NCBI GenBank assembly: GCA_017945845.1
Contig: CP072828.1
Coordinates: 1,116,001 to 1,180,000 of the forward strand
Direction of reading: 5' to 3'
Source: Carnobacteriaceae bacterium zg-C25
GTDB taxonomy: Bacteria > Bacillota > Bacilli > Lactobacillales > Aerococcaceae
DNA: 64,000 nucleotides
Below are positions 27,702 to 43,949 of the stretch, in pieces. A model generated the notes under the pieces. That model was given only the letters and a program-made list of their open reading frames with translations, was not told where the DNA came from and did no database searches. Both the position numbers and the translations under genes were made by a program. Positions within the stretch are counted from its first letter, which is position 1. Every line of letters starts with the position of its first letter.

Positions 27702-28057
27702 TATTCAACCTCCAATACGACTTGTGCAATCGCCAACTCGTTAGAATGTGTAATTGATACAAATACATTTCCTTGAAACTTTGTACAACTCATGATAGGT
27801 TTATTGCGTTCATCTGGCAATATTTCCATATCTAAAAAAGAAAGCGCACCAATCCCCGTTCCAAACGCTTTTGAAAAAGCTTCTTTAGCAGCAAAACGTC
27901 CCGATAAAAACTCATTTTTCCGATTATCACTTGTAAAAGCATGATACAATTCCAATTCTTTTTGCGTTAACACACGATCAACAAATCGCTCATTCTTTTT
28001 AACTGCTTGGGCAATTCTGCTTATCGGGGTTACATCTAGACCAATACCATAAATCAT
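27701..28057 (-). CDS. acpS: Holo-[acyl-carrier-protein] synthase
   Basis: Transfers phosphopantetheine from CoA to acyl carrier protein. The 118-residue protein has the metal-binding motif GIGLDV (Asp8) at the N-terminus and RFAAKEAFSKA with Glu58. It overlaps alr by one base and follows recO by 9 bp. Confidence 0.96.
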   Translation of the reverse strand: MIYGIGLDVTPISRIAQAVKKNERFVDRVLTQKELELYHAFTSDNRKNEFLSGRFAAKEAFSKAFGTGIGALSFLDMEILPDERNKPIMSCTKFQGNVFVSITHSNELAIAQVVLEVE

Positions 28058-28066
28058 ATTTTCCCC

Positions 28067-28813
28067 CTAAAACCAATCTTTTAAATCTTCAATATATTTT
28101 TTACTTTTCAATTTGATACCGACATATTCATCATAGATGACATCAATTGCCCGACGCATTTCACCTTTAAGACTGTCAGAAATTTTAATTTGAGATACTT
28201 TTTCAAATGGCACTTGTTGCAATTGATGCATTAAGTAAATAGCGTTTGGATTTAATTTTAACCGATACACATCTTTATCCCATTGTGAAGTGGCAATACA
28301 GCCACCAAATTTAAATGAAAAATCTAACGGTACACCTTTTTGTTTTGTAATGACGCACTCATCAAACGATAGATGAACATTCCAAAAATCCAACATTTTC
28401 AATTCAAACATCATTGCAATGACTTCAATATCAAAGTTTTGGTGAACCATTTCCAAACAATTCCACAACAAATCAAATAGCTTAACATTGACAATCCGAT
28501 CTTCAATGACAGCATCTGATAACGCAATAAAATAAGCCAAATACGCCTGAACGACAATATCATCCATTTGTTTCCAAAGCGATATGTTGTGCTTATAATC
28601 GCGTAAAAACGACAGCCCGTTCAAATTAATCTTTCCAACAAAATGCGCCCTTGTTCCCGTTACTAACACCGGCTTCAAATAATGAGTGCCCGAATTCAAT
28701 TGTTTAACAAAAAACATCTGTTTCCCAAACTCACGTGAAAACACTTTGACCATCGCATCAACATCTTTATGTTCCTTGATAAACATTACAATTCCAGAAA
28801 ATTCATTGTCCAT
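28067..28813 (-). CDS. recO: DNA repair protein RecO
   Basis: Recombination mediator that helps load RecA through RecOR. The 248-residue protein has an N-terminal OB fold (about 1-80) and a helical C-terminal domain. The four-cysteine zinc finger of many RecO proteins is missing (only scattered Cys), as often seen in Lactobacillales. The call rests on overall pattern and on the C-terminal LKSKKYIEDL block. It is the first gene of recO-acpS-alr, with a TATAAT-type -10 near 28850 in the gap after the rRNA operon terminator. Confidence 0.85.
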   Translation of the reverse strand: MDNEFSGIVMFIKEHKDVDAMVKVFSREFGKQMFFVKQLNSGTHYLKPVLVTGTRAHFVGKINLNGLSFLRDYKHNISLWKQMDDIVVQAYLAYFIALSDAVIEDRIVNVKLFDLLWNCLEMVHQNFDIEVIAMMFELKMLDFWNVHLSFDECVITKQKGVPLDFSFKFGGCIATSQWDKDVYRLKLNPNAIYLMHQLQQVPFEKVSQIKISDSLKGEMRRAIDVIYDEYVGIKLKSKKYIEDLKDWF

Positions 28814-28878
28814 AATTCACTCATCCAATTATTATTACTACCATTATAAACAAGAAAGAAAAATTTGCCTATTAAAAT

Positions 28879-28903
28879 AAAAAAAAACAGAGCCAAGCTC
28901 TGA
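28879..28903 (-). terminator. Terminator of the rRNA-tRNA operon
   Basis: CAGAGC and GCTCTG pair around TTG and are followed by TTTTTTTTTA on the minus strand, directly after the last tRNA. Confidence 0.85.
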
Positions 28904-28911
28904 TTACATGA

Positions 28912-28983
28912 TGACCCGTACGGGAATCGAACCCGTGTTACCGCCGTGAAAGGGCGGTGTCTTAACCGCTTGACCAACGGGCC
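28912..28983 (-). tRNA. tRNA-Glu(TTC), copy 1
   Basis: 72-base cloverleaf; acceptor GGCCCGT/ACGGGTC, anticodon loop CTTTCAC. Last tRNA of the operon. CCA is not encoded. Confidence 0.96.
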
Positions 28984-28998
28984 AGTATGATAAAGCAA

Positions 28999-29088
28999 CG
29001 GAGAAAGAGGGATTTGAACCCTCGCGCCGCTATAACGCGACCTACACCCTTAGCAGGGGCGCCTCTTCAGCCTCTTGAGTATTTCCCC
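28999..29088 (-). tRNA. tRNA-Ser(GCT)
   Basis: 90-base class II tRNA with a long variable arm; anticodon in CTGCTAA. It is absent from the second copy of the duplicated block. Confidence 0.95.
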
Positions 29089-29115
29089 AAAAAATTGAAA
29101 AATCTGCTTTATCAA

Positions 29116-29189
<74 letters not shown>

Positions 29190-29208
29190 TGTTGCTTCCT
29201 TAAAGGAA

Positions 29209-29279
29209 AGCGGATGACGAGAATCGAACTCGCGACAACAGCTTGGAAGGCTGTAGTTTTACCACTAAACTACATCCGC
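29209..29279 (-). tRNA. tRNA-Gly(TCC), copy 1
   Basis: 71 bases; acceptor GCGGATG/CATCCGC, anticodon loop CTTCCAA. The 19-base spacer to tRNA-Ile is identical in copy 2. Confidence 0.96.
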
Positions 29280-29284
29280 TAATA

Positions 29285-29357
29285 TGGTTCAGGACAGAAT
29301 CGAACTGCCGACACCTTGAGCTTCAATCAAGTGCTCTACCAACTGAGCTACTGAACC
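29285..29357 (-). tRNA. tRNA-Phe(GAA)
   Basis: 73 bases; anticodon stem CTTGA/TCAAG with loop TTGAAGC. Absent from the second copy of the duplicated block. Confidence 0.95.
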
Positions 29358-29360
29358 AAA

Positions 29361-29433
29361 CGGTCCCGACGGGAATCGAACCCGCGATCTTCTGCGTGAC
29401 AGGCAGACATGTTAACCCCTACACCACGGAACC
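29361..29433 (-). tRNA. tRNA-Asp(GTC), copy 1
   Basis: 73 bases; acceptor GGTTCCG/CGGGACC, anticodon loop CTGTCAC, discriminator G. Confidence 0.96.
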
Positions 29434-29439
29434 AATCAA

Positions 29440-29512
<73 letters not shown>

Positions 29513-29521
29513 ACAATATTA

Positions 29522-29611
29522 AGGAGGATAAGGGATTCGAACCCTTGCACGCTTTTACACGCCTGACGGTTTTCAAGACCGTTCCCTTCAGCCGGACTTG
29601 GGTAATCCTCC
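29522..29611 (-). tRNA. tRNA-Ser(TGA), copy 1
   Basis: 90-base class II tRNA; acceptor GGAGGAT/ATCCTCC, anticodon loop CTTGAAA. Confidence 0.96.
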
Positions 29612-29644
29612 ATGTCATTATAAAACATCAAACAAACGTTTGAA

Positions 29645-29716
29645 TGACCCGTACGGGATTCGAACCCGTGTTACCGCCGTGAAAGGGCGGTGTCTTAACC
29701 GCTTGACCAACGGGCC
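29645..29716 (-). tRNA. tRNA-Glu(TTC), copy 2
   Basis: 72 bases, differing from copy 1 by about one base in the T arm. Confidence 0.96.
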
Positions 29717-29727
29717 ATAATATAAAA

Positions 29728-29801
<74 letters not shown>

Positions 29802-29820
29802 TGTTGCTTCCTTAAAGGAA

Positions 29821-29891
29821 AGCGGATGACGAGAATCGAACTCGCGACAACAGCTTGGAAGGCTGTAGTTTTACCACTAAACTACATCCGC
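29821..29891 (-). tRNA. tRNA-Gly(TCC), copy 2
   Basis: 71 bases, identical to copy 1, with the same flanking spacers on both sides. Confidence 0.96.
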
Positions 29892-29896
29892 TAATA

Positions 29897-29969
29897 CGGT
29901 CCCGACGGGAATCGAACCCGCGATCTTCTGCGTGACAGGCAGACATGTTAACCCCTACACCACGGAACC
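29897..29969 (-). tRNA. tRNA-Asp(GTC), copy 2
   Basis: 73 bases, identical to copy 1. Confidence 0.96.
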
Positions 29970-29975
29970 AATCAA

Positions 29976-30048
<73 letters not shown>

Positions 30049-30058
30049 ATAATATAAA

Positions 30059-30148
30059 AGGAGGATAAGGGATTCGAACCCTTGCACGCTTTTACACGCC
30101 TGACGGTTTTCAAGACCGTTCCCTTCAGCCGGACTTGGGTAATCCTCC
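30059..30148 (-). tRNA. tRNA-Ser(TGA), copy 2
   Basis: 90-base class II tRNA, same sequence as copy 1. Confidence 0.96.
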
Positions 30149-30158
30149 ATAATGACAA

Positions 30159-30232
30159 TGGACCTTGCAGGACTCGAACCTGCGACCGGACGGTTATGAG
30201 CCGTCTGCTCTAACCAACTGAGCTAAAGGTCC
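30159..30232 (-). tRNA. tRNA-Ile2(CAT), lysidine type
   Basis: 74 bases with acceptor GGACCTT/AAGGTCC and CAT anticodon. The body resembles the Firmicute AUA-decoding tRNA-Ile2 rather than elongator Met, which is the next gene; identity is therefore inferred. Confidence 0.85.
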
Positions 30233-30252
30233 CTAATAGCTCAAAGTCAATA

Positions 30253-30326
30253 TAGCGGCGAAGGGGATCGAACCCCCGACCTCCCGGGTATGAACCGGAC
30301 GCTCTAGCCAGCTGAGCTACACCGCC
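30253..30326 (-). tRNA. Elongator tRNA-Met(CAT)
   Basis: 74 bases; acceptor GGCGGTG/CGCCGCT, anticodon loop TTCATAC, as in Bacillus elongator Met. Confidence 0.92.
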
Positions 30327-30338
30327 AAAATATTATAA

Positions 30339-30412
30339 TCGGGAAGACAGGATTCGAACCTGCGACCCCTTGGTCCCAAACCAAGTGCTCTACCAAGCTG
30401 AGCTACTTCCCG
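30339..30412 (-). tRNA. tRNA-Pro(TGG)
   Basis: 74 bases; acceptor CGGGAAG/CTTCCCG, anticodon loop TTTGGGA. Confidence 0.96.
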
Positions 30413-30425
30413 TAAGCTTACGCTA

Positions 30426-30499
30426 TGCACCCAACAGGAGTCGAACCTGTAACCGCTTGATTCGTAGTCAAGTACTCTATCCAATTGAGCTATGGGTGC
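30426..30499 (-). tRNA. tRNA-Arg(ACG)
   Basis: 74 bases; acceptor GCACCCA/TGGGTGC, anticodon loop CTACGAA; A34 is expected to be edited to inosine. Confidence 0.95.
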
Positions 30500-30530
30500 T
30501 CCTTCTATTAGGTCTTCCCCAATAAAATAA

Positions 30531-30615
30531 TGCCGAGGACCGGAATCGAACCGGTACGGTGTTAACCACCGCAGGATTTTAAGTCCTGTGCGTCTGCCAG
30601 TTCCGCCACCCCGGC
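30531..30615 (-). tRNA. tRNA-Leu(TAA)
   Basis: 85-base class II tRNA; acceptor GCCGGGG/CCTCGGC with one G-U pair, anticodon loop CTTAAAA. Confidence 0.95.
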
Positions 30616-30633
30616 ATCTGTGCTCTTCACACA

Positions 30634-30705
30634 AGCGAAAGACGGGGTTCGAACCCGCGACCCCCACCTTGGCAAGGTGGTGTTCTACCACTGAACTACT
30701 TTCGC
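30634..30705 (-). tRNA. tRNA-Gly(GCC)
   Basis: 72 bases; acceptor GCGAAAG/CTTTCGC, anticodon loop TTGCCAA. Confidence 0.96.
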
Positions 30706-30712
30706 ATTCATA

Positions 30713-30785
30713 TGCCGGCTAAAGGACTTGAACCCTCGACCCTCTGATTACAAATCAGATGCTCTACCAACTGAGCTAAGCCGGC
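30713..30785 (-). tRNA. tRNA-Thr(TGT)
   Basis: 73 bases; acceptor GCCGGCT/AGCCGGC, anticodon loop TTTGTAA. Confidence 0.96.
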
Positions 30786-30796
30786 TGTCTTTTTCA

Positions 30797-30878
30797 TGCG
30801 GATGAAGGGACTTGAACCCCCACGATGTTACTCGCCAGAGCCTAAATCTGGTGCGTCTGCCAATTCCGCCACATCCGC
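30797..30878 (-). tRNA. tRNA-Leu(TAG)
   Basis: 82-base class II tRNA; acceptor GCGGATG/CATCCGC, anticodon loop TTTAGGC. Confidence 0.95.
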
Positions 30879-30894
30879 TGCTTGTTAAAAAGCA

Positions 30895-30967
30895 TGAGTG
30901 ATACAGGGCTCGAACCTGTGACCCTCTGATTAAAAGTCAGATGCTCTACCAACTGAGCTAATCACTC
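30895..30967 (-). tRNA. tRNA-Lys(TTT)
   Basis: 73 bases; acceptor GAGTGAT/ATCACTC, anticodon loop CTTTTAA. Confidence 0.96.
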
Positions 30968-30974
30968 GTTTTCA

Positions 30975-31047
30975 TGGAGGTTAACGGGATCGAACCGCTG
31001 ACCCTCTGCTTGTAAGGCAGATGCTCTCCCAGCTGAGCTAAACCTCC
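30975..31047 (-). tRNA. tRNA-Val(TAC)
   Basis: 73 bases; acceptor GGAGGTT/AACCTCC, anticodon loop CTTACAA. First tRNA after 5S. Confidence 0.96.
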
Positions 31048-31057
31048 TAAAAAATGA

Positions 31058-31174
31058 GCGTGGCAACGTCCTACTCTTGCGGGAAGTTTCCCTCCAACTA
31101 CCATCGGCGATAAGAAGCTTAACTGCTGTGTTCGACATGGGTACAGGTGTGTCCTTCTTTCCATCATTACCACA
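31058..31174 (-). rRNA. rrf: 5S ribosomal RNA
   Basis: About 117 bases with the conserved loop CCCATGTCGAACACAG and matching ends GTGTGG/CCACGC. Ends are estimated to a few bases. Confidence 0.95.
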
Positions 31175-31252
31175 CTTATTCTTTTTCGAAAAGTTCTTTC
31201 AAACCTCTCACCACTGAATACAATTATTAACCAAACCTACTCACTTTCTCAC

Positions 31253-34175
<2,923 letters not shown>

Positions 34176-34332
34176 TACCATACTAATCTATGATCAATAT
34201 GAGTTTAAACGCGATTCGTTTTTCATTAAAAAACTCTTTTTTCAAACATTTCTGTTTCTCGGTAAAATTTTTGGTTTGTTTTACTTAATTGTATTCAGTT
34301 GTCAAAGGTCTGTTTGTACCCTTTCAGGTACA

Positions 34333-34405
34333 TGGAGAATAGCGGGATCGAACCGCTGACCTCCTGCGTGCAAAGCAGGCGCTCTCCCAGCTGAGCTAAT
34401 CCCCC
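34333..34405 (-). tRNA. tRNA-Ala(TGC) in the 16S-23S spacer
   Basis: 73 bases; anticodon stem CCTGC/GCAGG with loop TTTGCAC. It is the only spacer tRNA; no tRNA-Ile accompanies it. Confidence 0.96.
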
Positions 34406-34490
34406 AACTCTTTGAGTGGTTTATCTTTTCACTTAGATAACCCTCTCAAAACTAAACAATGTAAAAACTCCTTTGTGCATTCCTTCTTTT

Positions 34491-36051
<1,561 letters not shown>

Positions 36052-36212
36052 AATTTGAGTTTTTAAAGCTCATTTAAATTACTGACTTGTTCGAATTTTC
36101 ATCCGATTTATTGTTTTGTTTGGTTATTAATTGACTTAATAATCCCTACACATTTGGTTTGTCTTTACTTTGTTTAGTTTTCAAAGGGCTATGTCGTCTT
36201 GACGACTTAGTT

Positions 36213-36241
36213 ATAATATCAAACTCACCTGAAACCGTCAA
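36213..36241 (-). promoter_or_regulatory. rRNA operon promoter
   Basis: TTGACG (36241-36236), 17 bp, TATTAT (36218-36213) on the minus strand. A GTCGTC/GACGAC hairpin follows near 36200 in the leader. I see only one clear promoter in the 36052-36316 gap, which otherwise holds the 16S leader and processing region. Confidence 0.8.
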
Positions 36242-36316
36242 CCTTTTTTTTAACTTTTTTTCATTATTTTTCGTTTTTTTGAAAAACCTTATGAAAATAG
36301 CAGTTTTTAAAAAGTA

Positions 36317-36360
36317 AAAGACGTTTTTCGCTTACTAATTGTAAGCGAAAAACGTCTTTA
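36317..36360 (-). terminator. Long terminator downstream of msrA and the small membrane gene
   Basis: A perfect 19-bp stem (36317-36335 with 36341-36359) around TAATT with T-rich ends separates the msrA unit from the rRNA operon. Confidence 0.9.
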
Positions 36361-36371
36361 ATCAGCATGAT

Positions 36372-36812
36372 TTATTTGTTTTTATCTTTAATTGACGCAA
36401 TGAAATTATCCGCTTTTTCTGTCAATTGTAATTTATCAATAGAAAATAGAATGATGGCTACAGCACAGATAAGCATAACGTACGCACCATGTCCTGCTCC
36501 TGCACTCACAAATCGAGCTGTAAAACTTGAAGCCTTAGCTGCATTTGTTTGCAACACTAAAAATACAATAATATTCACTGCACCAATTGCCCAAATGCCA
36601 TAAATAAAATTTTTCTGTAATTTTTCTTGTTTATTACCAATAAGACATAGTACACACGCTATAATAAATAAAACCAATGTGATTTTTCCATCACCATCAA
36701 TTCCCGAAAAGTTTTGTGACACACCAAACGATGAAATAGATGCCCATGGCATAAACACTGATAACGCGCCAATAACACTAAATATTGTAATGTATAATTT
36801 TTGTTTGTTCAT
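36372..36812 (-). CDS. Hypothetical four-helix membrane protein
   Basis: Not recognised. The product is 146 residues with hydrophobic segments near 7-24, 46-62, 70-88 and 105-122 and a polar loop between the first two containing GVSQNFSGIDGDGKI. The ATG at 36812 has GGGGAG about 9 bases upstream and lies within two bases of the msrA stop, so it is translated together with msrA. Confidence 0.75.
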   Translation of the reverse strand: MNKQKLYITIFSVIGALSVFMPWASISSFGVSQNFSGIDGDGKITLVLFIIACVLCLIGNKQEKLQKNFIYGIWAIGAVNIIVFLVLQTNAAKASSFTARFVSAGAGHGAYVMLICAVAIILFSIDKLQLTEKADNFIASIKDKNK

Positions 36813-36813
36813 T

Positions 36814-37341
36814 TTATTTTTCTCCCCAGTATTGTTTTTTAAATTCATCTCTACCAGAAATCTCATGTGATTGTTTGTAACGCTCTGGCGATTTTTTGTA
36901 AAAATCTTGATGATATTCTTCTGCTAAATAAAAGTTTTTGTACGGCACAATTGGCGTCACAATTTCATCTGCAAATCGTCCACTTTCTTGAAGACTCGCT
37001 TTAGATTGCTCGGCGATTAATTTTTGTTCGTTATTATGGTAAAAAATCATGGCACGATACGAGTCGCCTCTATCATCAAATTGCCCCGAATCATCCGTTG
37101 GATTAATGAGTGTCCAATACACATCTAATATTTCTTTGAATGAAATCTGTTCATTATCAAACGTAATTTGAACACTTTCGACATGTCCTGTACGTTGATA
37201 TTTGACATCTTCATATTTTGGATTGACTTCATCACCACCAGCATAACCAGATACAATCGACTCTACACCTTTTCGTGTATCAAACGGTTCGATGAGGCAC
37301 CAAAAACATCCACCTGCTAAAGTAGCTACTTCTATCGCCAT
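36814..37341 (-). CDS. msrA: Peptide-methionine (S)-S-oxide reductase MsrA
   Basis: Reduces methionine-S-sulfoxide in proteins. The 175-residue protein has the catalytic motif GGCFWC with Cys12, GYAGG near 33, and the usual DPTDDSGQFDDRG-type block (PTDDSGQFDDRG near 81). It lacks a fused MsrB domain. It starts two bases after the serS stop, so it may share the serS T-box transcript. Confidence 0.96.
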   Translation of the reverse strand: MAIEVATLAGGCFWCLIEPFDTRKGVESIVSGYAGGDEVNPKYEDVKYQRTGHVESVQITFDNEQISFKEILDVYWTLINPTDDSGQFDDRGDSYRAMIFYHNNEQKLIAEQSKASLQESGRFADEIVTPIVPYKNFYLAEEYHQDFYKKSPERYKQSHEISGRDEFKKQYWGEK

Positions 37342-37343
37342 AA

Positions 37344-38630
37344 TTAATTTCCTTTTGTTATTTTTGTAATACCACCCATGTACGCAACTAACGCTTTTGG
37401 AATGGTTACACTACCGTCTTCATTTTGATAGTTTTCTAAAATCGCCGCTACCGTTCTACCAACTGCTAAACCAGATCCATTTAATGTATGGACAAAATCT
37501 GTTTTTCCAGTTTCTTCATTTCTAAAACGGATTTTTGCACGACGTGCTTGGAAATCGCCACAGTTAGAACATGAGCTAATTTCACGATACGTATCTTGTG
37601 CTGGAATCCATACTTCTAAGTCGTATGTTTTTGTAGCTGAAAAGCCCATATCTCCGGTGCTCAAGCTCAATACACGATACGGTAATTCCAACCCTTGTAA
37701 AATCGCTTCAGCGTCTTGCGTCATTTTTTCTAACTCATCAAATGATTTTTCCGGATGTGCAAATTTAACCATTTCTACTTTATGGAATTGATGTAAGCGA
37801 ATTAAACCACGTGTGTCACGACCCGCACTACCCGCTTCTGAACGGAATGATGGACTAAACGCCGTTAAATAAATTGGTAAATTTTCTTCTTTTAAAATTT
37901 CATTTGCATAGTAATTTGTTAATGGCACTTCCGCTGTCGGAATTAACGTTAAATCACGTTCGTCAGTTAGTTGGAATACATCTTCTTTAAATTTAGGGAA
38001 TTGACCTGTCCCAAACATTGAATTGGCATTTACAATATACGGCGTTACCATTTCAGTGTACCCTTGCTCTTCAACGTGCATATCTAACATATAGTTATAG
38101 CAAGCACGTTCCAAACGTGCGCCTAAGCCTTTATAAAACACGAAGCGGCTTCCAGAAACTTTTGCACCACGTTCAAAATCTAAAATGCCTAAATCTTCTG
38201 CAATTTCCCAATGTGGTTTTGGTGTAAAATCAAACGCTCTTGGTGTTGACCAACGACGCACTTCCACGTTGTCATTCTCGTCCTTACCAACAGGTACAGA
38301 TTCGTGTGGCATATTTGGAATGTTGTATAAATGTTGTGTAATGGCGTCTTCAATTTTTAACAATTGTTCATCAATCGCTTTAATGTCTTCGCCAATTAAT
38401 TTCATTTGTTCAATTTTATTATCGGCATTTTCTTTTTGACGTTTCAACTGAGCGATTTCTTGTGTCACATCATTACGCGTCTTTTTCAAATCTTCCGTTT
38501 TTACAATTAGTTGACGGCGTTCTTCATCTAGGGCAATCAACTCATCGAACACCTTTGCATCTACTCCGCGTGTTGCCCCTGCCTTTTTATAAGCATCTAG
38601 ATTAAATCGAATATCTTTTAAATCTAACAT
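37344..38630 (-). CDS. serS: Seryl-tRNA synthetase
   Basis: Class II synthetase of 428 residues that charges serine (and selenocysteine) tRNAs. An N-terminal antiparallel coiled coil (about 28-105) precedes the catalytic core, with motif 2 [17 protein letters not shown] core residues near 263-275 and motif 3 [16 protein letters not shown] near 383-398. A T-box leader with a UCC specifier controls it. The start at 38630 is preceded by GGAAAGG. Confidence 0.97.
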   Translation of the reverse strand: MLDLKDIRFNLDAYKKAGATRGVDAKVFDELIALDEERRQLIVKTEDLKKTRNDVTQEIAQLKRQKENADNKIEQMKLIGEDIKAIDEQLLKIEDAITQHLYNIPNMPHESVPVGKDENDNVEVRRWSTPRAFDFTPKPHWEIAEDLGILDFERGAKVSGSRFVFYKGLGARLERACYNYMLDMHVEEQGYTEMVTPYIVNANSMFGTGQFPKFKEDVFQLTDERDLTLIPTAEVPLTNYYANEILKEENLPIYLTAFSPSFRSEAGSAGRDTRGLIRLHQFHKVEMVKFAHPEKSFDELEKMTQDAEAILQGLELPYRVLSLSTGDMGFSATKTYDLEVWIPAQDTYREISSCSNCGDFQARRAKIRFRNEETGKTDFVHTLNGSGLAVGRTVAAILENYQNEDGSVTIPKALVAYMGGITKITKGN

Positions 38631-38650
38631 CTTGCCTTCCTTTCCTTTTA

Positions 38651-38891
38651 TAAAAATACAAAAAGAGCCATTTCATCCTGTATTTTGGGACGAAATGACT
38701 CTCTTCCGCGGTGCCACCCAATTTCAATGCACTATGTGCATCCTCATTATTAAAGCGGTAACGGGCTCACCCGGAATTAATTCATCAAATTGTTTTCTTA
38801 ATTCATTACTTACGTGGATTCGGAATAACCTGTTACCAATTCACATCAGCCATTGGCTTTCTTCAAACAGCATTAAACTTACTATTCGTAT
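38651..38891 (-). promoter_or_regulatory. T-box leader of serS, serine (UCC) specifier
   Basis: Minus-strand leader with an apical stem CCAAT/ATTGG, specifier UCC (38818-38816) followed by A, T-box core GGTGGCACCGCG (38718-38707), and a terminator hairpin AGAGTCATTTCGTCC / GGATGAAATGGCTCT (38664-38702) with a TTTTTGT tail. Confidence 0.94.
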
Positions 38892-38897
38892 ACAAAT

Positions 38898-38926
38898 ATT
38901 TTAGAAAAAATAGATAATTTTGTCAA
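38898..38926 (-). promoter_or_regulatory. serS T-box promoter
   Basis: Perfect TTGACA (38926-38921), 17 bp, TAAAAT (38903-38898). The TGA stop codon of the gene upstream (comN-like) is part of the -35 box, and there is no terminator between them. Confidence 0.85.
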
Positions 38927-39186
38927 TCCAGTTGTGAAAAATCAATACTACTCACATCGTTATCTTGATTCATTTGAATCAAGAGCGTTTGATAATCAAA
39001 AAATTGATTAGGGGTGATGTGTTGTATAGCGCTTTTCAATTGTTTATACGTGTCCGGTTTATTTCTCTTCCATAAAAAACGTTCACAATAATCTCTAATT
39101 TGTTTGGCGCTGACATGAGTATAACCTAATTTATGAAACTCTCGCGCCTTTAATAAAAACCAAATAGATAGTCGATCAATTTTCAT
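38923..39186 (-). CDS. comN: ComN-like post-transcriptional regulator
   Basis: Small soluble protein of 87 residues. The pattern KAREFHKLGYTHVSAKQIRDY...WKR...LKSAIQHITPNQFFDYQTLL is like the post-transcriptional regulator family of Bacillus ComN (YrzD), which controls comE mRNA and sits near secDF/yajC. Position after yajC supports the call. The ribosome site is weak, and coupling to yajC (6 bp upstream) is likely. Identification is by pattern only. Confidence 0.6.
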   Translation of the reverse strand: MKIDRLSIWFLLKAREFHKLGYTHVSAKQIRDYCERFLWKRNKPDTYKQLKSAIQHITPNQFFDYQTLLIQMNQDNDVSSIDFSQLD

Positions 39187-39192
39187 AGCGAA

Positions 39193-39528
39193 TTACTCAG
39201 CGTCCACCGTTTCAACGATAGACTCTTCTTGGACATCTTGTTCAGGATATAATTCATCAACCGTTACGGAATGTGTCGGCGCTTTTTCAACAATACGTGC
39301 AATTGCACGACGTTCAAACGTTAAATAAATACCTTCGCAATCTAAAACAACCGTTTTATCTGTTGTTTCTGTAACAACTCCGTGTAAACCGCCGATGGTA
39401 ACAACAGTTGTCCCCGGCACTAGATTGCTTTGCATTTCATTTACAGATTGTGCTTGTTGCTTTTGACGACGAAAAGACATAAACATCATAACAACTAACA
39501 TGACACTTAACAAAATAGAAAATTCCAT
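39193..39528 (-). CDS. yajC: Preprotein translocase subunit YajC
   Basis: Accessory Sec membrane protein of 111 residues with one N-terminal membrane segment (about 4-20) and the conserved block FRRQKQQAQSVNEMQSNLVPG, of which RRQKQQ and LVPGTTVVTIGGLHG are diagnostic. It follows tgt by 21 bp, the common tgt-yajC order. The C-terminal tail is acidic. Confidence 0.94.
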   Translation of the reverse strand: MEFSILLSVMLVVMMFMSFRRQKQQAQSVNEMQSNLVPGTTVVTIGGLHGVVTETTDKTVVLDCEGIYLTFERRAIARIVEKAPTHSVTVDELYPEQDVQEESIVETVDAE

Positions 39529-39549
39529 AATTTTTCTCCTTAATGTTGA

Positions 39550-42136
<2,587 letters not shown>

Positions 42137-42147
42137 TGACACGCCTC

Positions 42148-43605
42148 CTATAGATTTGGTTTTTGGTTGTGGTGTAAAGTTGCTTGTTCAAAAGCATATG
42201 CTGCTTGATACAAGGTTAACTCATCGTAATAGCGACCAACTAATTGCATACCAATTGGTAATCCGTTTGCATTAAACCCTGCGGGAATCGACATTGCTGG
42301 GACACCAGCCAAATTCATCGGTACCGTCAATAAATCAGACATGTACATTGCAATCGGATCCTTAATGTTTTCTCCCATTTTAAACGCCACTGACGTTGTC
42401 GTTGGCCCTAAAATGATGTCATACGTTTTCAACACAGCTTCAAAATCTTGTTTAATCAACGTACGAATTTGTCCTGCTTTTTTAAAGTATGCATCGTAAT
42501 ATCCAGAACTTAACGAGAACGTTCCTAACATAATGCGACGTTTCACTTCCGTTCCGAACCCTTGTGAACGACTCTTAACGTACAACTCTTCCAAGTTTGC
42601 TGCATCGGTTGCATGATACCCGTAACGAATACCGTCAAAACGTTGTAAGTTTGATGACGCTTCCGATGAGGCGATAATATAGTACGCCGGAATACCGTAT
42701 TTAGAGTGTGGTAAACTCACTTCTTCCACAATTGCACCTAATGATTTATATACTTCAATCGCTTTATAAATCGCTTGTTTGACTTCTTCATCAATACCCG
42801 GACCAAAATATTCACTTGGTACAGCGATACGCATACCTTTGACACCGCGCGCTAATTGCGATACATAATCAGGAACCGCTAACGTACTGCTCGTCGCATC
42901 TTTAACGTCGTGCCCACTAATCGTTTGTAACACTAACGCATTATCAGAAACGGTGCGTGTCATTGGTCCAATTTGATCCAAACTAGACGCAAAGGCAATT
43001 AAACCGTTACGTGACACACGTCCATAAGTTGGTTTCATCCCAACTAAGTTGGTAAATGACGCTGGCTGGCGAATAGAACCACCTGTATCACTACCTAAAG
43101 ACGCCGGAATAATCCCACTAGCAACAGACGCCGCTGACCCACCAGAAGAACCACCTGGAACACGTGTTAAGTCATACGGATTTTTTGTTTTTGCAAAGTA
43201 AGATGTTTCTGTACTACCACCCATTGCAAATTCGTCCATATTTAATTTTCCGATAGTCACTGCACCAGCGTTGTTTAATTTTTCAACAACGGTTGCATCA
43301 TAAATCGGATTAAAGTTTTCTAGCATGCGACTAGATGCCGTCGTTAACAGTCCTTTTGTTACGATATTATCTTTAATACCGATTGGTAAACCTTGCATTG
43401 TTACCGTTGTGGCATCATAGCCTTTTTCATCACTTGCTTTCGCTTGTTGTAATGCACTTTCTTCATTTAACGCTAGAAAAGATTCTACTTTAGCATCAAT
43501 TGCTTTTACATTTGAAAAAATAGACTGCGTTAATTCAACGGCGCTAAACTCTTTAGAAATCAGCCCTTGGCGCATATCGGTTAACGTTTGAAATCGTGTA
43601 TTCAT
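42148..43605 (-). CDS. gatA: Aspartyl/glutamyl-tRNA amidotransferase subunit A
   Basis: Amidase subunit that liberates ammonia from glutamine. The 485-residue protein has the Ser-cisSer-Lys triad: Lys78 (IGIKDN), Ser153 ([10 protein letters not shown]) and Ser177 ([11 protein letters not shown]). It overlaps gatC by one base (TAATG). Confidence 0.97.
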   Translation of the reverse strand: MNTRFQTLTDMRQGLISKEFSAVELTQSIFSNVKAIDAKVESFLALNEESALQQAKASDEKGYDATTVTMQGLPIGIKDNIVTKGLLTTASSRMLENFNPIYDATVVEKLNNAGAVTIGKLNMDEFAMGGSTETSYFAKTKNPYDLTRVPGGSSGGSAASVASGIIPASLGSDTGGSIRQPASFTNLVGMKPTYGRVSRNGLIAFASSLDQIGPMTRTVSDNALVLQTISGHDVKDATSSTLAVPDYVSQLARGVKGMRIAVPSEYFGPGIDEEVKQAIYKAIEVYKSLGAIVEEVSLPHSKYGIPAYYIIASSEASSNLQRFDGIRYGYHATDAANLEELYVKSRSQGFGTEVKRRIMLGTFSLSSGYYDAYFKKAGQIRTLIKQDFEAVLKTYDIILGPTTTSVAFKMGENIKDPIAMYMSDLLTVPMNLAGVPAMSIPAGFNANGLPIGMQLVGRYYDELTLYQAAYAFEQATLHHNQKPNL

Positions 43606-43907
43606 TATGCGTCTCCTCCCTCTTCTAGCATTGCAGGTACTTGAATGAAGCCATTTTGATGTTTTGGCACATTTAGCATCAACTCATCGCGAGAAGTGCC
43701 TTCAACCGCTTCATCTTCTCTAAATACATTCACTACGGGTATCCCATGTGTTGTCACTGAAACACCTGTCGTATCAATTTCATTTAATTGTTCGACCATG
43801 TCAATAATATTACTTAACGTTTCGGTTAAATGGTCAATTTCATTGTCTTCAAAAGATAATTTTGCTAATTTTGCAACGTGTAAAACGTCTTCTTTTTTTA
43901 AAGCCAT
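43605..43907 (-). CDS. gatC: Aspartyl/glutamyl-tRNA amidotransferase subunit C
   Basis: Small subunit of 100 residues that stabilises the GatA-GatB interface. It has the family pattern [18 protein letters not shown] near residues 9-26 and [11 protein letters not shown] near the middle. First gene of gatCAB-tgt-yajC-comN. An extended -10 (TGGTATACT, 43941-43949) lies 35 bp upstream. Confidence 0.95.
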   Translation of the reverse strand: MALKKEDVLHVAKLAKLSFEDNEIDHLTETLSNIIDMVEQLNEIDTTGVSVTTHGIPVVNVFREDEAVEGTSRDELMLNVPKHQNGFIQVPAMLEEGGDA

Positions 43908-43940
43908 TTACTTGTCTTCCTTTTGCTCAGTTTGTCTAAT

Positions 43941-43949
43941 AGTATACCA
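43941..43949 (-). promoter_or_regulatory. gatC extended -10 promoter
   Basis: TGGTATACT on the minus strand. No clear -35. The rest of the 44-44.16 kb gap holds only the camS terminator. Confidence 0.5.
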
